Positions 9,059 to 17,723 of a stretch of DNA of 64,000 bases are shown here, one piece after another (the first letter of the stretch is position 1; every line of letters starts with the position of its first letter). The notes under the pieces are model-generated. The model ran no database searches. It was not told where the DNA came from and saw only the letters and a list, made by a program, of their open reading frames with translations. Where the stretch lies: the NCBI GenBank assembly GCA_016933965.1, contig JAFGTS010000022.1:1-64000 (forward strand), read 5' to 3'. The translations under genes were made by a program, and so were the position numbers. Origin of the DNA: Deltaproteobacteria bacterium (GTDB taxonomy: Bacteria; Desulfobacterota; Syntrophia; Syntrophales; UBA2210).

Positions 9059-10135
9059 ATGATCGTTATGAAGAAAAAAAGCGTTCTGATCGGCATCAGC
9101 GGCGGTGTCGACAGCGCCGCTGCCGCTGCGCTCCTCATTGAGGGGGGCTTTCACGTGGAGGGACTGCACATAGAGAACGGATTCCCCGGCAGATCGGAGA
9201 GAGCCCTCCGCCAGATATCCGATCGGCTTCGTATTCCCATTCACCGTGTCGATGCATCATCACGATTCAGGCGTGAGATAGTCGATTATTTCATTTCAGA
9301 GTATGTCGAAGGACGGACACCGAATCCCTGCATCGTCTGCAACAAAAAGATAAAGTTTGCTCTGCTCATTGAAGAAGCCGCCGCCCGGGGGCTCGATCAT
9401 TGCGCCACCGGCCATTATGCACGGATCGGCCGGAACGACGAAACCGGGGATTTGCACCTCCTGCGGGGCAGCGACAGCGCGAAGGACCAGTCCTACTTTC
9501 TTTTTGAACTGGGAAGAAAGGAACTGGAACTTCTTTTTTTCCCGAACGGGAATAAACGAAAACATTACATACAGCGGATCGCGCGTGATGCCGGCCTTGG
9601 TTCTCTCGCAGAACGGGAGAGCCAGGATATCTGCTTTATTCCTGATGATAATTACCGCCGTTTCTTGGAAAAGACCGTCGGTACCGCCGTGTTCTCGCCG
9701 GGGGTCATCGTGAACCGGCTCGGCGAGGTCGTCGGGAGACATCACGGCATTCACACGGTCACGATCGGCCAGCGAAAGGGTCTGAACATCGCTTCCGAGC
9801 GTCCCTATTACGTTATCGATATAGACAGGGCATCGAACACGGTCATCGTGGGCCGTGATGAAGACCAGTTCTTCGACGGCCTGATCGCCGGGAAGACATC
9901 CTGGAGCTCTCCCCTCAGGAAGGAGCGGTTTCCCCTGAGAGCGCGGGTACATATCAGATACCGTCATCGCGGGGTCGACGCGACGATCACACCCGTCCCC
10001 GATGATCCCGATCGAATTCTTGTCCGCTTTGATTCCCCGCAGAAGGCCGTAACGCCCGGTCAGGCGGCGGTTTTTTATAATGACGACGCCCTTCTCGGCG
10101 GAGGGTGGATCGTAGGGGGTGTCCGCTATGATTAG
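9059..10135 (+). CDS. mnmA: tRNA-specific 2-thiouridylase MnmA
   Basis: Thiolates U34 of tRNA-Lys, -Glu and -Gln at C2, using sulfur relayed from IscS. The PP-loop SGGVDS sits at residues 14-19. The catalytic Cys is in NPCIVCNKKIKF (C91 or C94) and the second Cys in DICFIPDDN (C192). GQRKGL lies in the central domain and a beta-barrel ends the protein. The chosen start (MIVMKKKS) gives 358 residues, typical of the family; an upstream ATG at 8999 would add 20 unconserved residues, and MKKK at 9068 is also possible. The stop overlaps the start of mtaB. Confidence 0.95.
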   Translation: MIVMKKKSVLIGISGGVDSAAAAALLIEGGFHVEGLHIENGFPGRSERALRQISDRLRIPIHRVDASSRFRREIVDYFISEYVEGRTPNPCIVCNKKIKFALLIEEAAARGLDHCATGHYARIGRNDETGDLHLLRGSDSAKDQSYFLFELGRKELELLFFPNGNKRKHYIQRIARDAGLGSLAERESQDICFIPDDNYRRFLEKTVGTAVFSPGVIVNRLGEVVGRHHGIHTVTIGQRKGLNIASERPYYVIDIDRASNTVIVGRDEDQFFDGLIAGKTSWSSPLRKERFPLRARVHIRYRHRGVDATITPVPDDPDRILVRFDSPQKAVTPGQAAVFYNDDALLGGGWIVGGVRYD

Positions 10136-11441
10136 GGTCGCCATAACCACCCTGGGTTGCAAGGTCAACCACTTCGAATCGGCGGCGATCTCAGAAGCGG
10201 TGGCGGTGCGGGGACACGGCATCGTTCCCTTCGAGAACACGGCGGATGTGTACGTCATCAACACCTGTACGGTCACAGGAAACACGGATTACCAGTCACG
10301 GCAGCTTATCAGAAGGGCCTGGAGAAGGAACCCCGCGGCATCGATAATCGTCACCGGTTGCTACGCGCAGACGTCGCCCGACCTCCTTGCGACAATGCCG
10401 GGTGTGACATTCGTCGTTGGAACGGGTGACAAGAAGATGATTCCCGATCTTATCGGGGAGGCCACCATGAGACACAAGCGGGTCATCGTCTCCCCTGCCG
10501 CGGAGCTCAGTCGGTACTCCCATCTCCCCCTCTCCCGGGATTCCCGTCAGACTCGGGCTTTCCTCAAGATCCAGGACGGATGTCATTCCTTCTGCAGTTA
10601 CTGCATCATCCCCTACGCACGGGGTCCAAGCAGGAGCCTTGCCGAAGCGACCGTCATTGATCAGGTACGGGCCCTCAAGGCCGGCGGCCACCGGGAGATC
10701 GTTCTCACCGGTATCCATCTCGGCATGTACGGGCTTGATCTCAGGCCGGCGACCGATCTGGTCCGCCTGCTCCGGAGAATAGAAGAGGAAACCGATGTGG
10801 AGCGACTCCGCATCAGTTCCATTGAACCCATGGAGGTAACGGACGAACTCATCGACCGCATGGAGAGTTCCAGGATACTCTGCCGGCACCTCCACATCCC
10901 GCTTCAGAGCGGGTGCGACAGGATCCTGTCCGCCATGAACCGGAACTACGACACTGACCGGTTCAGGAGACGGCTTGAAGATATATGCAGGGCGATTCCC
11001 GGTGTCGGCGTCGGAATAGATGTCATGGCCGGGTTTCCCGGGGAAGGAGAAGATGAGTTCCTGGCGACCAGGGAGTTTGTGGATTCCCTTTCGCTTTCAT
11101 ATCTCCATGTGTTTCCCTATTCCCGGCGTCCCGGCACCGTTGCCGCCGGCCTGCCCTGCCAGACGGAAGCAAGCGTAATAAAGGAACGGGCGCGGATACT
11201 CCGGGAAATCGGTTTCCGCAAGCGGCGCTCTTTCAATGAAAGTTTCAGGGGAAAGGTCCTTACGGTCCTGGTCGAGGAAAAGCGTGATCGAAAAGCGGGA
11301 TTTTTCAGGGGGTACTCGGACAACTACATCCCCGTGCTCATCGAGAACGGAACAGCGGATATGACGAACCGCATAATGGCGGTCGAGGCAACGGGGACCA
11401 GGGATAATTCACTCGTCGGGAGGGCCGTCATCCATGGATAA
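10128..11441 (+). CDS. mtaB: threonylcarbamoyladenosine tRNA methylthiotransferase MtaB
   Basis: A radical SAM methylthiotransferase that converts t6A37 to ms2t6A37 in tRNA. The N-terminal UPF0004 domain has TLGCKVNHFES and later NTCTVT and TGCYAQ, giving the three Cys of the auxiliary cluster. The radical SAM motif is DGCHSFCSYC (CX3CX2C). A TRAM-like C-terminal part follows. The ATG at 10128 has AGGGGG at 10114-10119; a GTG at 10119 lies inside this binding site. Overlaps mnmA by 8 nt and rnc by 8 nt, so the three tRNA/RNA-processing genes form one unit. Confidence 0.93.
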   Translation: MIRVAITTLGCKVNHFESAAISEAVAVRGHGIVPFENTADVYVINTCTVTGNTDYQSRQLIRRAWRRNPAASIIVTGCYAQTSPDLLATMPGVTFVVGTGDKKMIPDLIGEATMRHKRVIVSPAAELSRYSHLPLSRDSRQTRAFLKIQDGCHSFCSYCIIPYARGPSRSLAEATVIDQVRALKAGGHREIVLTGIHLGMYGLDLRPATDLVRLLRRIEEETDVERLRISSIEPMEVTDELIDRMESSRILCRHLHIPLQSGCDRILSAMNRNYDTDRFRRRLEDICRAIPGVGVGIDVMAGFPGEGEDEFLATREFVDSLSLSYLHVFPYSRRPGTVAAGLPCQTEASVIKERARILREIGFRKRRSFNESFRGKVLTVLVEEKRDRKAGFFRGYSDNYIPVLIENGTADMTNRIMAVEATGTRDNSLVGRAVIHG

Positions 11442-12144
11442 GGAACGGATCGGCCTGCTCGGTACGCTTGAAACGATCATCCGTCATCATTTTAAGGACC
11501 TTGGCGTCCTCGAAGAAGCCCTTACACACCGGTCATACGTCAATGAATGTCCCGGGACGGATAAAACGGACAATGAGCGACTCGAATTCCTCGGTGACGC
11601 CGTCATTCAACTCTGCGTCAGCGAACTGCTGATGGAGGAATTGCCCGATTCGTCCGAGGGAGACCTGACGAAACTGCGGGCCGCATTGGTGAATGAGCGC
11701 CGACTTGCAGATGTGGCACAGGTGTTCGGATTGGGTGATTACCTTCACCTGGGAAAGGGCGAAGAGACTTCGGGAGGGCGCTGCAAAAACTCCATCCTGG
11801 CCAACACCTTCGAAGCGGTTGCCGGTGCCGTTTTTCTTGACGGCGGATATGACGGGGCCCTCTCCTTCATCAAAGTCGCCCTCACGGACATCATTCGTGA
11901 ATTGATCCAGGAACCGTCCCATCAGAACTTCAAGTCCCTCCTCCAGGAACTGTCTCAGAGGGAATACCGGACGTCTCCCTGCTACGAGCTTCTCAGCGAA
12001 ACCGGCCCCGACCATGAAAAAAACTTCGAGGTCCGCGTTTCCGTGGGTGAGCACCTTACCGCCGCCGGGTCGGGAAAGAGCAAAAAGAGTGCCGAACAGA
12101 ACGCGGCGCGAAAGGCCTATCTTGCATTGGTCGAAAAAGAGTAG
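11434..12144 (+). CDS. rnc: ribonuclease III
   Basis: A double-strand-specific endonuclease for rRNA and mRNA processing, 236 residues. The RNase III signature NERLEFLGDAV is at residues 47-57, and the second acidic cluster is in NTFEAVAGAVFLDGG (Asp/Glu metal ligands). A C-terminal double-stranded-RNA-binding domain (about 160-234) ends GKSKKSAEQNAARKAYLAL. Length and domains are standard. Starts within the end of mtaB. Confidence 0.96.
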   Translation: MDKERIGLLGTLETIIRHHFKDLGVLEEALTHRSYVNECPGTDKTDNERLEFLGDAVIQLCVSELLMEELPDSSEGDLTKLRAALVNERRLADVAQVFGLGDYLHLGKGEETSGGRCKNSILANTFEAVAGAVFLDGGYDGALSFIKVALTDIIRELIQEPSHQNFKSLLQELSQREYRTSPCYELLSETGPDHEKNFEVRVSVGEHLTAAGSGKSKKSAEQNAARKAYLALVEKE

Positions 12145-12154
12145 GTCAGCATTC

Positions 12155-13219
12155 ATGAAAACATTGATCATCCCTATATTCGTTGTCTATAAAGGTTGTC
12201 CGAACCGTTGCGTGTACTGTAACGAGAGGATCACCGCAGGTTTACATCCCGACCGCATCACTCGTGACCGCTTCAGGATGATCGTCGACACCCATATCGC
12301 CGGGACGACACGGAATTACGGAAAGGTACAGGTGGCGTTCTACGGCGGCAATTTCACCGGCATGAGCATGGAATACCAGGAAGAACTCCTGGGATTTGCC
12401 GAAGAATACATTGCCGGAGGTGTGGTCGACTCCGTCAGGATATCGACCCGTCCCGATTATATCGATGAGGTGCGTCTTTCCCTCCTGAACGCTCACCACG
12501 TGCGGACCGTCGAGATCGGCGCCCAGTCACTCATCGATACCGTCCTTGAACGCTCCCGGCGTGGGCACTCGGCCGATCAGGTGCGTCAGGCAGTGTCCCT
12601 TCTGCGGGAACAGGGTTTTGAAACGGGAATGCACCTCATGGCGGGCCTCCCCGGTGACAGCGATGAGGGTTTTCGATACACCGTGGAGGAGACCATCAGG
12701 CTTGAACCGGATATGGTCCGTATTCACCCGACCGTGGTCCTGAAAGATACGGCACTTTCAAGATCTTACCAGGCAGGAGACTATCGCCCTCTCAGCATGG
12801 AAGATGCCGTAGGGCTCTGCAAATACGCACTGGTCCGTTTCAAGCAGGAAGGGATCTCCGTCATCCGGATCGGCCTGCAGACAACGAGCGACATGGAGAT
12901 CGAGGGGAATATCGTGGCCGGGCCCCATCATCCCGCTTTTCGTTCCCTTGTTGAGGGAGCGCTCTTTCTTGACATGACGGTGCGCCTGCTTGCCCGGGGA
13001 GGGCTTACCGAAGGGACCGTCGAATTCCTCGTTTCCCCGCGGGACGAGTCACGCTTCAGGGGCATGAAGAACGGGAACATCGCATTCTTCAGGAACCGGT
13101 ATCCCTACCTCTCTATCAGTCTCGCCGCGGACCCCGGCCTTCCGGGGGATTCGCTCGTCATGAAGGGTCCGCGGGGAATGCTGGCAATGGCCGTGAGTGA
13201 CCTGCCGGTACAGGCATGA
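12155..13219 (+). CDS. Elp3-like radical SAM protein
   Basis: 354 residues. YKGCPNRCVYCNE gives a CX3CX2C radical SAM cluster near the N-terminus; FYGGNFTGM and IRISTRP-like strands follow, and GHSADQV, GLPGD and RIHPTVVLKDTAL are typical of the Elp3/MiaB subfamily. It lacks the GNAT acetyltransferase domain of true Elp3, so tRNA modification is only a guess. The chosen ATG lies 11 nt after rnc. A much longer in-frame start inside rnc (12014) adds 47 low-complexity basic residues and is rejected. Confidence 0.85.
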   Translation: MKTLIIPIFVVYKGCPNRCVYCNERITAGLHPDRITRDRFRMIVDTHIAGTTRNYGKVQVAFYGGNFTGMSMEYQEELLGFAEEYIAGGVVDSVRISTRPDYIDEVRLSLLNAHHVRTVEIGAQSLIDTVLERSRRGHSADQVRQAVSLLREQGFETGMHLMAGLPGDSDEGFRYTVEETIRLEPDMVRIHPTVVLKDTALSRSYQAGDYRPLSMEDAVGLCKYALVRFKQEGISVIRIGLQTTSDMEIEGNIVAGPHHPAFRSLVEGALFLDMTVRLLARGGLTEGTVEFLVSPRDESRFRGMKNGNIAFFRNRYPYLSISLAADPGLPGDSLVMKGPRGMLAMAVSDLPVQA

Positions 13220-13281
13220 TCTACCGCCCCGCCGCTCAACGGATCATAACGAACAACAACCAACCAGAATAAATATATTTA

Positions 13282-13310
13282 TTGACATCTTCATTTATTT
13301 CATCTAAACA
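13282..13310 (+). promoter_or_regulatory. sigma-70-like promoter for the cold-shock gene
   Basis: TTGACA at 13282-13287, a 17-nt spacer and TAAACA at 13305-13310, within an AT-rich stretch. Initiation here would give an untranslated leader of roughly 165 nt before the csp start, as expected for cold-shock mRNAs. Confidence 0.55.
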
Positions 13311-13482
13311 CAACCGGTAAAGCATCCCGCAGGATATTCGGCACCGGGGTATGCGCCAAGAAGTTGGGTATCGACATTTTGAAGTAAAGCGGTAAGCCAC
13401 CATGTTCCTTGGAATGTGATGGTCATGTTCTCTCAAAGTGCGATCCGACTTTGGAAAATCACAAGAAAGGAGAAAGTCGCCG

Positions 13483-13683
13483 ATGATAGAGGGAACGGTA
13501 AAATGGTTTAACGAGCGCAAAGGTTATGGCTTCATCACAAAAGATGACGGAGAAGACATCTTTGTGCATCACACCGCCATCCAGTCCGAAGGTTTTAGAA
13601 CCCTCCACGAAGGCCAGCGAGTCAGTTTCGAGATTGAACAGGGGCGAAAAGGACCGTCTGCTGTTAACGTTAAAACACTGTAA
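13483..13683 (+). CDS. CspA-family cold-shock protein
   Basis: 66 residues, one complete cold-shock domain: [16 protein letters not shown] (RNP1 core KGYGFI), DIFVHHTAI (RNP2) and a closing GPSAVNVK strand. Binds single-stranded RNA/DNA and acts as an RNA chaperone. The ATG has AAAGGAGAAAG upstream; an earlier in-frame ATG (13438) lies in the leader and lacks homology. Monocistronic with its own promoter, long leader and terminator. Confidence 0.95.
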   Translation: MIEGTVKWFNERKGYGFITKDDGEDIFVHHTAIQSEGFRTLHEGQRVSFEIEQGRKGPSAVNVKTL

Positions 13684-13701
13684 GATCAAGGGTGCGGGGA
13701 C

Positions 13702-13743
13702 AAAGAGATAATCTCATTGCCGATGGGGTTATCTCTTTTTTTT
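13702..13743 (+). terminator. rho-independent terminator of the csp gene
   Basis: AGAGATAA (13704-13711) pairs with TTATCTCT (13729-13736), and eight T residues follow. It begins about 20 nt after the csp stop. Confidence 0.85.
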
Positions 13744-13785
13744 GAATATCCCGCACGGTGGTGACATCTTGTTCTTCTAACAGTG

Positions 13786-14157
13786 TTATGCCGCCTTCGG
13801 CAGATGCGGGCCCTGCCAGATATCCGGTGTCAGCGGTGCAAGGCCCCAGGCCGCCCGGGCCTTGTCGCATAGAGGGTTATGGACACCGTTCATCCAGGAT
13901 GGCGCGAAATCACGGCAAACCGACGAGCGGCGCTCATAGATCGTACAGAACACGCTCCCGCCGATGACACCTGAAAGAGCGCAGCAACGGGGATCGTTCC
14001 CGTTCGTGCCTCTCATGACATATCGAAAAGCATCGAATTTCTGAACCATCTCAAGGGGGACGGAGATATCATCTTCGCCCGCTTCGGCCCAGTAAAAAGA
14101 AGCTCGATAAAATGCACAACACGCCCCGCACTCGAGGCAGGGATTAATGCCGTCCAT
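13786..14157 (-). CDS. YkgJ-family cysteine-cluster protein
   Basis: 123 residues with the zinc/iron-chelating cysteine pattern of the YkgJ family: CLECGACCAF at residues 7-16, RCCALSG in the middle, FCTIYERRSSVCRDF, and a late Cys in NPLCDKAR. Such proteins probably bind a metal or iron-sulfur cluster; function is unknown. It is convergent with csp and separated by about 300 bp of repeat-containing spacer from a second, different cysteine-cluster protein on the other strand. Confidence 0.85.
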   Translation of the reverse strand: MDGINPCLECGACCAFYRASFYWAEAGEDDISVPLEMVQKFDAFRYVMRGTNGNDPRCCALSGVIGGSVFCTIYERRSSVCRDFAPSWMNGVHNPLCDKARAAWGLAPLTPDIWQGPHLPKAA

Positions 14158-14280
14158 ACAATCGATGTCGCCTCTCTTTCTTCAAACACCATCCGGTAAT
14201 GCGACGCAAATATATGCCTTCTTTTTTTATTTGCAAGAGAATTGTTTCAATTGCATGTTGCCTGACCGGCATACCTTTTG

Positions 14281-14380
14281 AAACGGCCATTGAAACGTTT
14301 TCAGGGACCGGGGATCATGATTCGTGAACCGTGATTTGGGGTTCGTAATCCGTAATCCGCTAATCCATAATCCGCCCAAG
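14281..14380. repeat. intergenic repeat region (20-mer plus AATCCGT array)
   Basis: The 316-bp spacer 14158-14473 holds no gene except the tail of a spurious N-terminal extension of the next frame. The 20-mer at 14281-14300 recurs exactly, in the same orientation, at 52580-52599. A degenerate AATCCGT heptamer array follows (14341-14380), the reverse complement of the GGATTAC arrays elsewhere. Confidence 0.8.
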
Positions 14381-14473
14381 CTAAAGAACAGTTGCCTTTT
14401 GTCAGCTCTTTGGATATGCAGGAACGTAACGGCAACGGGTCTGTGGTGTCTCCCGCGATCAATGAGGGCGGCC

Positions 14474-14920
14474 ATGGCGGCAAAAAGAAATTTCTGGCGT
14501 GAAAAGTCACTGTGGGATATGACCACCGGGGAATGGGAGTCACTCTGTGACGGCTGCGGATGGTGCTGTCTGATCAAGATCGAGGATGATACGACACAAA
14601 CCGTTCATTATACCGGTGTAGCCTGCAGGTTCCTCGATCTTGAGACCTGCCGGTGCACCTGTTACGAAAACAGGACCCGGCATGCTCAAGACTGCCTGGT
14701 GCTTGCTCCCGACATGATCGCCGAACTCACCTGGCTGCCTTCGACTTGCGCCTATCGCCTGATTTTTGAGGGACGCGACCTTCCCTGGTGGCACCATCTC
14801 GTAACAGGTGACCGGGAGACGGTCCACGATGCGGGTTTCTCCGTCCGTTCCGTGGCGATCAGTGAAAAATTCGTCAACCTCGCTGACCTGGAAGCCTATG
14901 TCCTTGACCGTCAAATATGA
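14474..14920 (+). CDS. YcgN-family (UPF0260) cysteine-cluster protein
   Basis: 148 residues beginning MAAKRNFWREKSL, the family N-terminus. CDGCGWCCL, then CRFLDLETCRCTCYENR and DCLVL supply the conserved metal-binding cysteines, and WLPSTCAYRL with RDLPWWHHLV completes the UPF0260 pattern. Presumed metal-binding; role unknown. The frame extends upstream to 14324, but that part is translated from the heptamer repeat, so it is excluded. GAGGG lies about 7 nt before the chosen ATG. Confidence 0.88.
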   Translation: MAAKRNFWREKSLWDMTTGEWESLCDGCGWCCLIKIEDDTTQTVHYTGVACRFLDLETCRCTCYENRTRHAQDCLVLAPDMIAELTWLPSTCAYRLIFEGRDLPWWHHLVTGDRETVHDAGFSVRSVAISEKFVNLADLEAYVLDRQI

Positions 14921-14954
14921 CCCCATCAGGTGAATTCCACTGAAAAGAGTCGGC

Positions 14955-16475
14955 ATGTCCCTGCTTCTGATCAATCCACCCATTGTGAAACCCTGCGAAC
15001 CGCCGGCCGGTCTCGCATACCTGGCCGGCGCGCTGCATGCTCATTCTCTCCCCTACACCGTCCTTGACGCAAATATCGAGGGGATCCTCCACATCGCGGG
15101 CCTTCCCGCGATATCAGGCGATACCTGGACCCGACGGGCCGGCCGTCATGTTCAGCGAAACCTGAACGCCCTCAGGGATCGAAGGACCTTTGGAAATGTC
15201 GACCGCTACAAGCGTGCCGTCATTGATGTGAACAGGATTCTGCAGGTCAACACGGAGACCGGTGGGTTCCGCGTCACCCTGTCCAATTTCCAGGATTCCT
15301 TCCGTTCACCGCTGAGAAGCGCCGATCTCATGGAGAGCTTCAGGGAGTTCGAGAAAAACCCTTTCTTTTCCTATTTTCAGGAACGCTTTCAGCCCCTTCT
15401 CGAAAGGATCCGGCCGTCAATGGTGGGATTTTCTCTCAACTACCTGAGCCAGGCTTTGTGCACCTTCGCCATGATGGGATTTCTCAGGCATCTCCATCCC
15501 CGGGTGAAGATCCTCCTCGGCGGCGGGCTCGTGAATTCCTGGATGAAAAGCCCCGCCTGGTCCGACCCTTTCAGGGAGATCGTCGATCATTGTATCGCCG
15601 GTCCCGGAGAGGCCCCTCTGTTCGGCATTCTCGGCAAGGAACCGCCGGTGCGATCCTCAGCACCCCGCTATGACGATTTTCCCATCTCATCATACCTTTC
15701 CCCGGGGTTCATTCTGCCATACAGTGCCTCACGCGGATGTTACTGGCAGCAATGTTCGTTCTGTCCCGAACGGGCGGAAGGCAACTCCTTTGAACCCGTC
15801 CCTCCCTCACGGGTCATTTCCGACCTTCGCCGGCTCTCCGAAAAAACCGCCCCCGCACTGATCCATCTACTGGATAACTCTATACCCCCCACCCTGCTCA
15901 ATATGCTGGCCGATACCCATCCCGGCGCTCCCTGGTTCGGCTTCGCCAGAATATCCAACATCCCGATCGACCTTGAATTCTGCAGGTCTCTGAAACGTTC
16001 GGGGTGTGTGATGCTGAAGCTTGGAGTGGAATCGGGAAGCCAAGAGGTCCTCGATGCCATGAACAAAGGGATCGACCTTCGAAAGGCTTCCGTGGTCCTG
16101 CGAAACCTTTCCGGAGCCGGCATCGCCACCTATGTCTACCTGCTGTTCGGAACACCGCCGGAGAGTATTTCAGAAGCCCGCGAAACACTTGCATTCACTG
16201 AGCGCCATGGTGATGTCATCGATTTTCTCAACCTTGCCGTTTTCAATCTTCCGGCCTATGGACCGGATGCCGATGTCCTGCACAGTGATGACTTCTATGA
16301 AGGGGATCTTACCCTCTATCGACGGTTTTCTCACCCCCGGGGCTGGGACCGCCCGCTGGTGAGAAAATTTCTTGACACCGAATTCAAGAATCATCCGGCT
16401 GTTGCGAAGATCCTTCGGAGGGACCCGCCTTTTTTCTCATCCAACCATGCACCGTTCATCAAACGCACGGATTGA
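14955..16475 (+). CDS. B12-binding-type radical SAM protein
   Basis: 506 residues. The N-terminal part (LLINPPIVKPCEPPAGLAYL) matches the entry of cobalamin-binding radical SAM enzymes, though a clear DxHxxG cobalamin motif is not seen. The cluster motif at C262, C267 and C270 is spaced CX4CX2C, a variant seen in several such families. LKLGVESGSQEVLDAMNKG and YLLFGTPPES are canonical TIM-barrel elements. Substrate not predictable. It begins 34 nt after the YcgN-like gene and is probably co-transcribed. Confidence 0.82.
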   Translation: MSLLLINPPIVKPCEPPAGLAYLAGALHAHSLPYTVLDANIEGILHIAGLPAISGDTWTRRAGRHVQRNLNALRDRRTFGNVDRYKRAVIDVNRILQVNTETGGFRVTLSNFQDSFRSPLRSADLMESFREFEKNPFFSYFQERFQPLLERIRPSMVGFSLNYLSQALCTFAMMGFLRHLHPRVKILLGGGLVNSWMKSPAWSDPFREIVDHCIAGPGEAPLFGILGKEPPVRSSAPRYDDFPISSYLSPGFILPYSASRGCYWQQCSFCPERAEGNSFEPVPPSRVISDLRRLSEKTAPALIHLLDNSIPPTLLNMLADTHPGAPWFGFARISNIPIDLEFCRSLKRSGCVMLKLGVESGSQEVLDAMNKGIDLRKASVVLRNLSGAGIATYVYLLFGTPPESISEARETLAFTERHGDVIDFLNLAVFNLPAYGPDADVLHSDDFYEGDLTLYRRFSHPRGWDRPLVRKFLDTEFKNHPAVAKILRRDPPFFSSNHAPFIKRTD

Positions 16476-16546
16476 AACCGGACACTCAGATGGACCCCTG
16501 TGCGTATGGATTCTTTTGACGGGAATAATATTTTGAAGGACGCATC

Positions 16547-17614
16547 TCAGACGCTGAAGCGGATGCTCAGGATATCCCCGTCTTTCACGACGTAATCCTT
16601 CCCTTCAAGGCGAAACCGGCCCTGGTCACGGACACTTTTCTCCGAACCGCAGGCAATGAGAGAATCATAGGAAAAACATTCGGCCCTGATAAATCCCCGG
16701 GCAAGATCGGAATGGATCGTCCCTGCCGCCTGGAGCGCGGTTTCTCCCCTCCTGATCGTCCATGCCCTCACTTCATCGGTACCGACGGTCAGGAAGCTGA
16801 TATAGCCGAGCACTTCATAGGCGGCACGCGTCAACCGGTCCCGGGCCGATTCTTCGATCCCCATGTCGGCCATGAAAAGTGATCTTTCTTCATGATCGAG
16901 GCTGTTCAGCTCCATTTCAAAGGTGCCAGCAAATTCGACAGTGAGATATTTTTCTCTGAGCACCCTTATGAGACCCTCGTTCATTCCGAAATTACCTTCA
17001 TTGGAATTCAGGATCACCATGAGCGGTTTCTTTGTCAGAAACTGAAATCCGCTGATGAGCGACCCTTCATCTTCCGCAAGCGGTATTGTTCCGACAAACC
17101 TGTTTTCATTCAGCGCTTCCTCGACCCTATGAAGCAGACGCTTTTCCCGCTCCAGCGCCTGGGTCTTCTTCCCCCGGCTGAACCACTCTTCGATCCTGGC
17201 GAGGCGTGTCTCGGTTATTATCAGGTCTGAAAGAACGAATTCCGTCGCAATCAGGTCGAGTTCGGCAAGCGGTTCGGGCGCTTCTCCCCGGTCATTCTCA
17301 AAATTCCTGACGACAATGGCAAGGGCGTCCATGGTCTTTATCAGTGCCAGGAAGGACTGGGAAAACCCTTCTTTCCGCGAAACACCCGCACTGAAACCTG
17401 AAAAATCGACCAGTTCAATGGTCGGATAGGTTGTTTTTCTGGGATGGTAGAGTTCCTGCAGCCGCGTTACCCGTTCATCGGCAACCTCTATGACGGCGAC
17501 GTGTGTCTCCGCTTCCCGGGACGCCCAAGCGGCGACCTGGGCATCGGATCTTGTGAGAGCATTGAATATCGTTGTCTTTCCCGAATTGGGAAGTCCGATC
17601 AGTCCTATCTTCAT
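16547..17614 (-). CDS. divergent YchF-like GTPase/ATPase with TGS domain
   Basis: 355 residues with the layout of YchF/OLA1: P-loop GLPNSGKTT at 7-15, an alpha-helical insertion, and a C-terminal TGS domain (FLTVGTDEVRAWTIRRGETALQAAGTIHSDLARGFIRAE, cited in parts). Switch II reads DFSG (70-73) instead of DIAG, and the specificity segment is NSNEG rather than the usual NxxE, so it is a divergent paralogue whose nucleotide preference is open. Convergent with the B12 radical SAM gene; followed upstream by about 110 bp and the methyltransferase gene. Confidence 0.82.
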   Translation of the reverse strand: MKIGLIGLPNSGKTTIFNALTRSDAQVAAWASREAETHVAVIEVADERVTRLQELYHPRKTTYPTIELVDFSGFSAGVSRKEGFSQSFLALIKTMDALAIVVRNFENDRGEAPEPLAELDLIATEFVLSDLIITETRLARIEEWFSRGKKTQALEREKRLLHRVEEALNENRFVGTIPLAEDEGSLISGFQFLTKKPLMVILNSNEGNFGMNEGLIRVLREKYLTVEFAGTFEMELNSLDHEERSLFMADMGIEESARDRLTRAAYEVLGYISFLTVGTDEVRAWTIRRGETALQAAGTIHSDLARGFIRAECFSYDSLIACGSEKSVRDQGRFRLEGKDYVVKDGDILSIRFSV

Positions 17615-17723
17615 GTTGTTCCCTGCAGATGATATTGAATCCGACCCATTATCCTTACACTGTTAAGGAATGTGGCCGGTCGCATGCAAATCGGGGCTTT
17701 CTAAAATATAAGGGATGGTATTG

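Noticed and set aside
9296-10285. 329-residue minus-strand frame opposite mnmA
   Set aside because: Shadow of the coding strand; composition and motifs do not resemble a protein family.
14324-14473. N-terminal 50 residues of the YcgN-like frame
   Set aside because: They translate the heptamer repeat; the family N-terminus begins at 14474.
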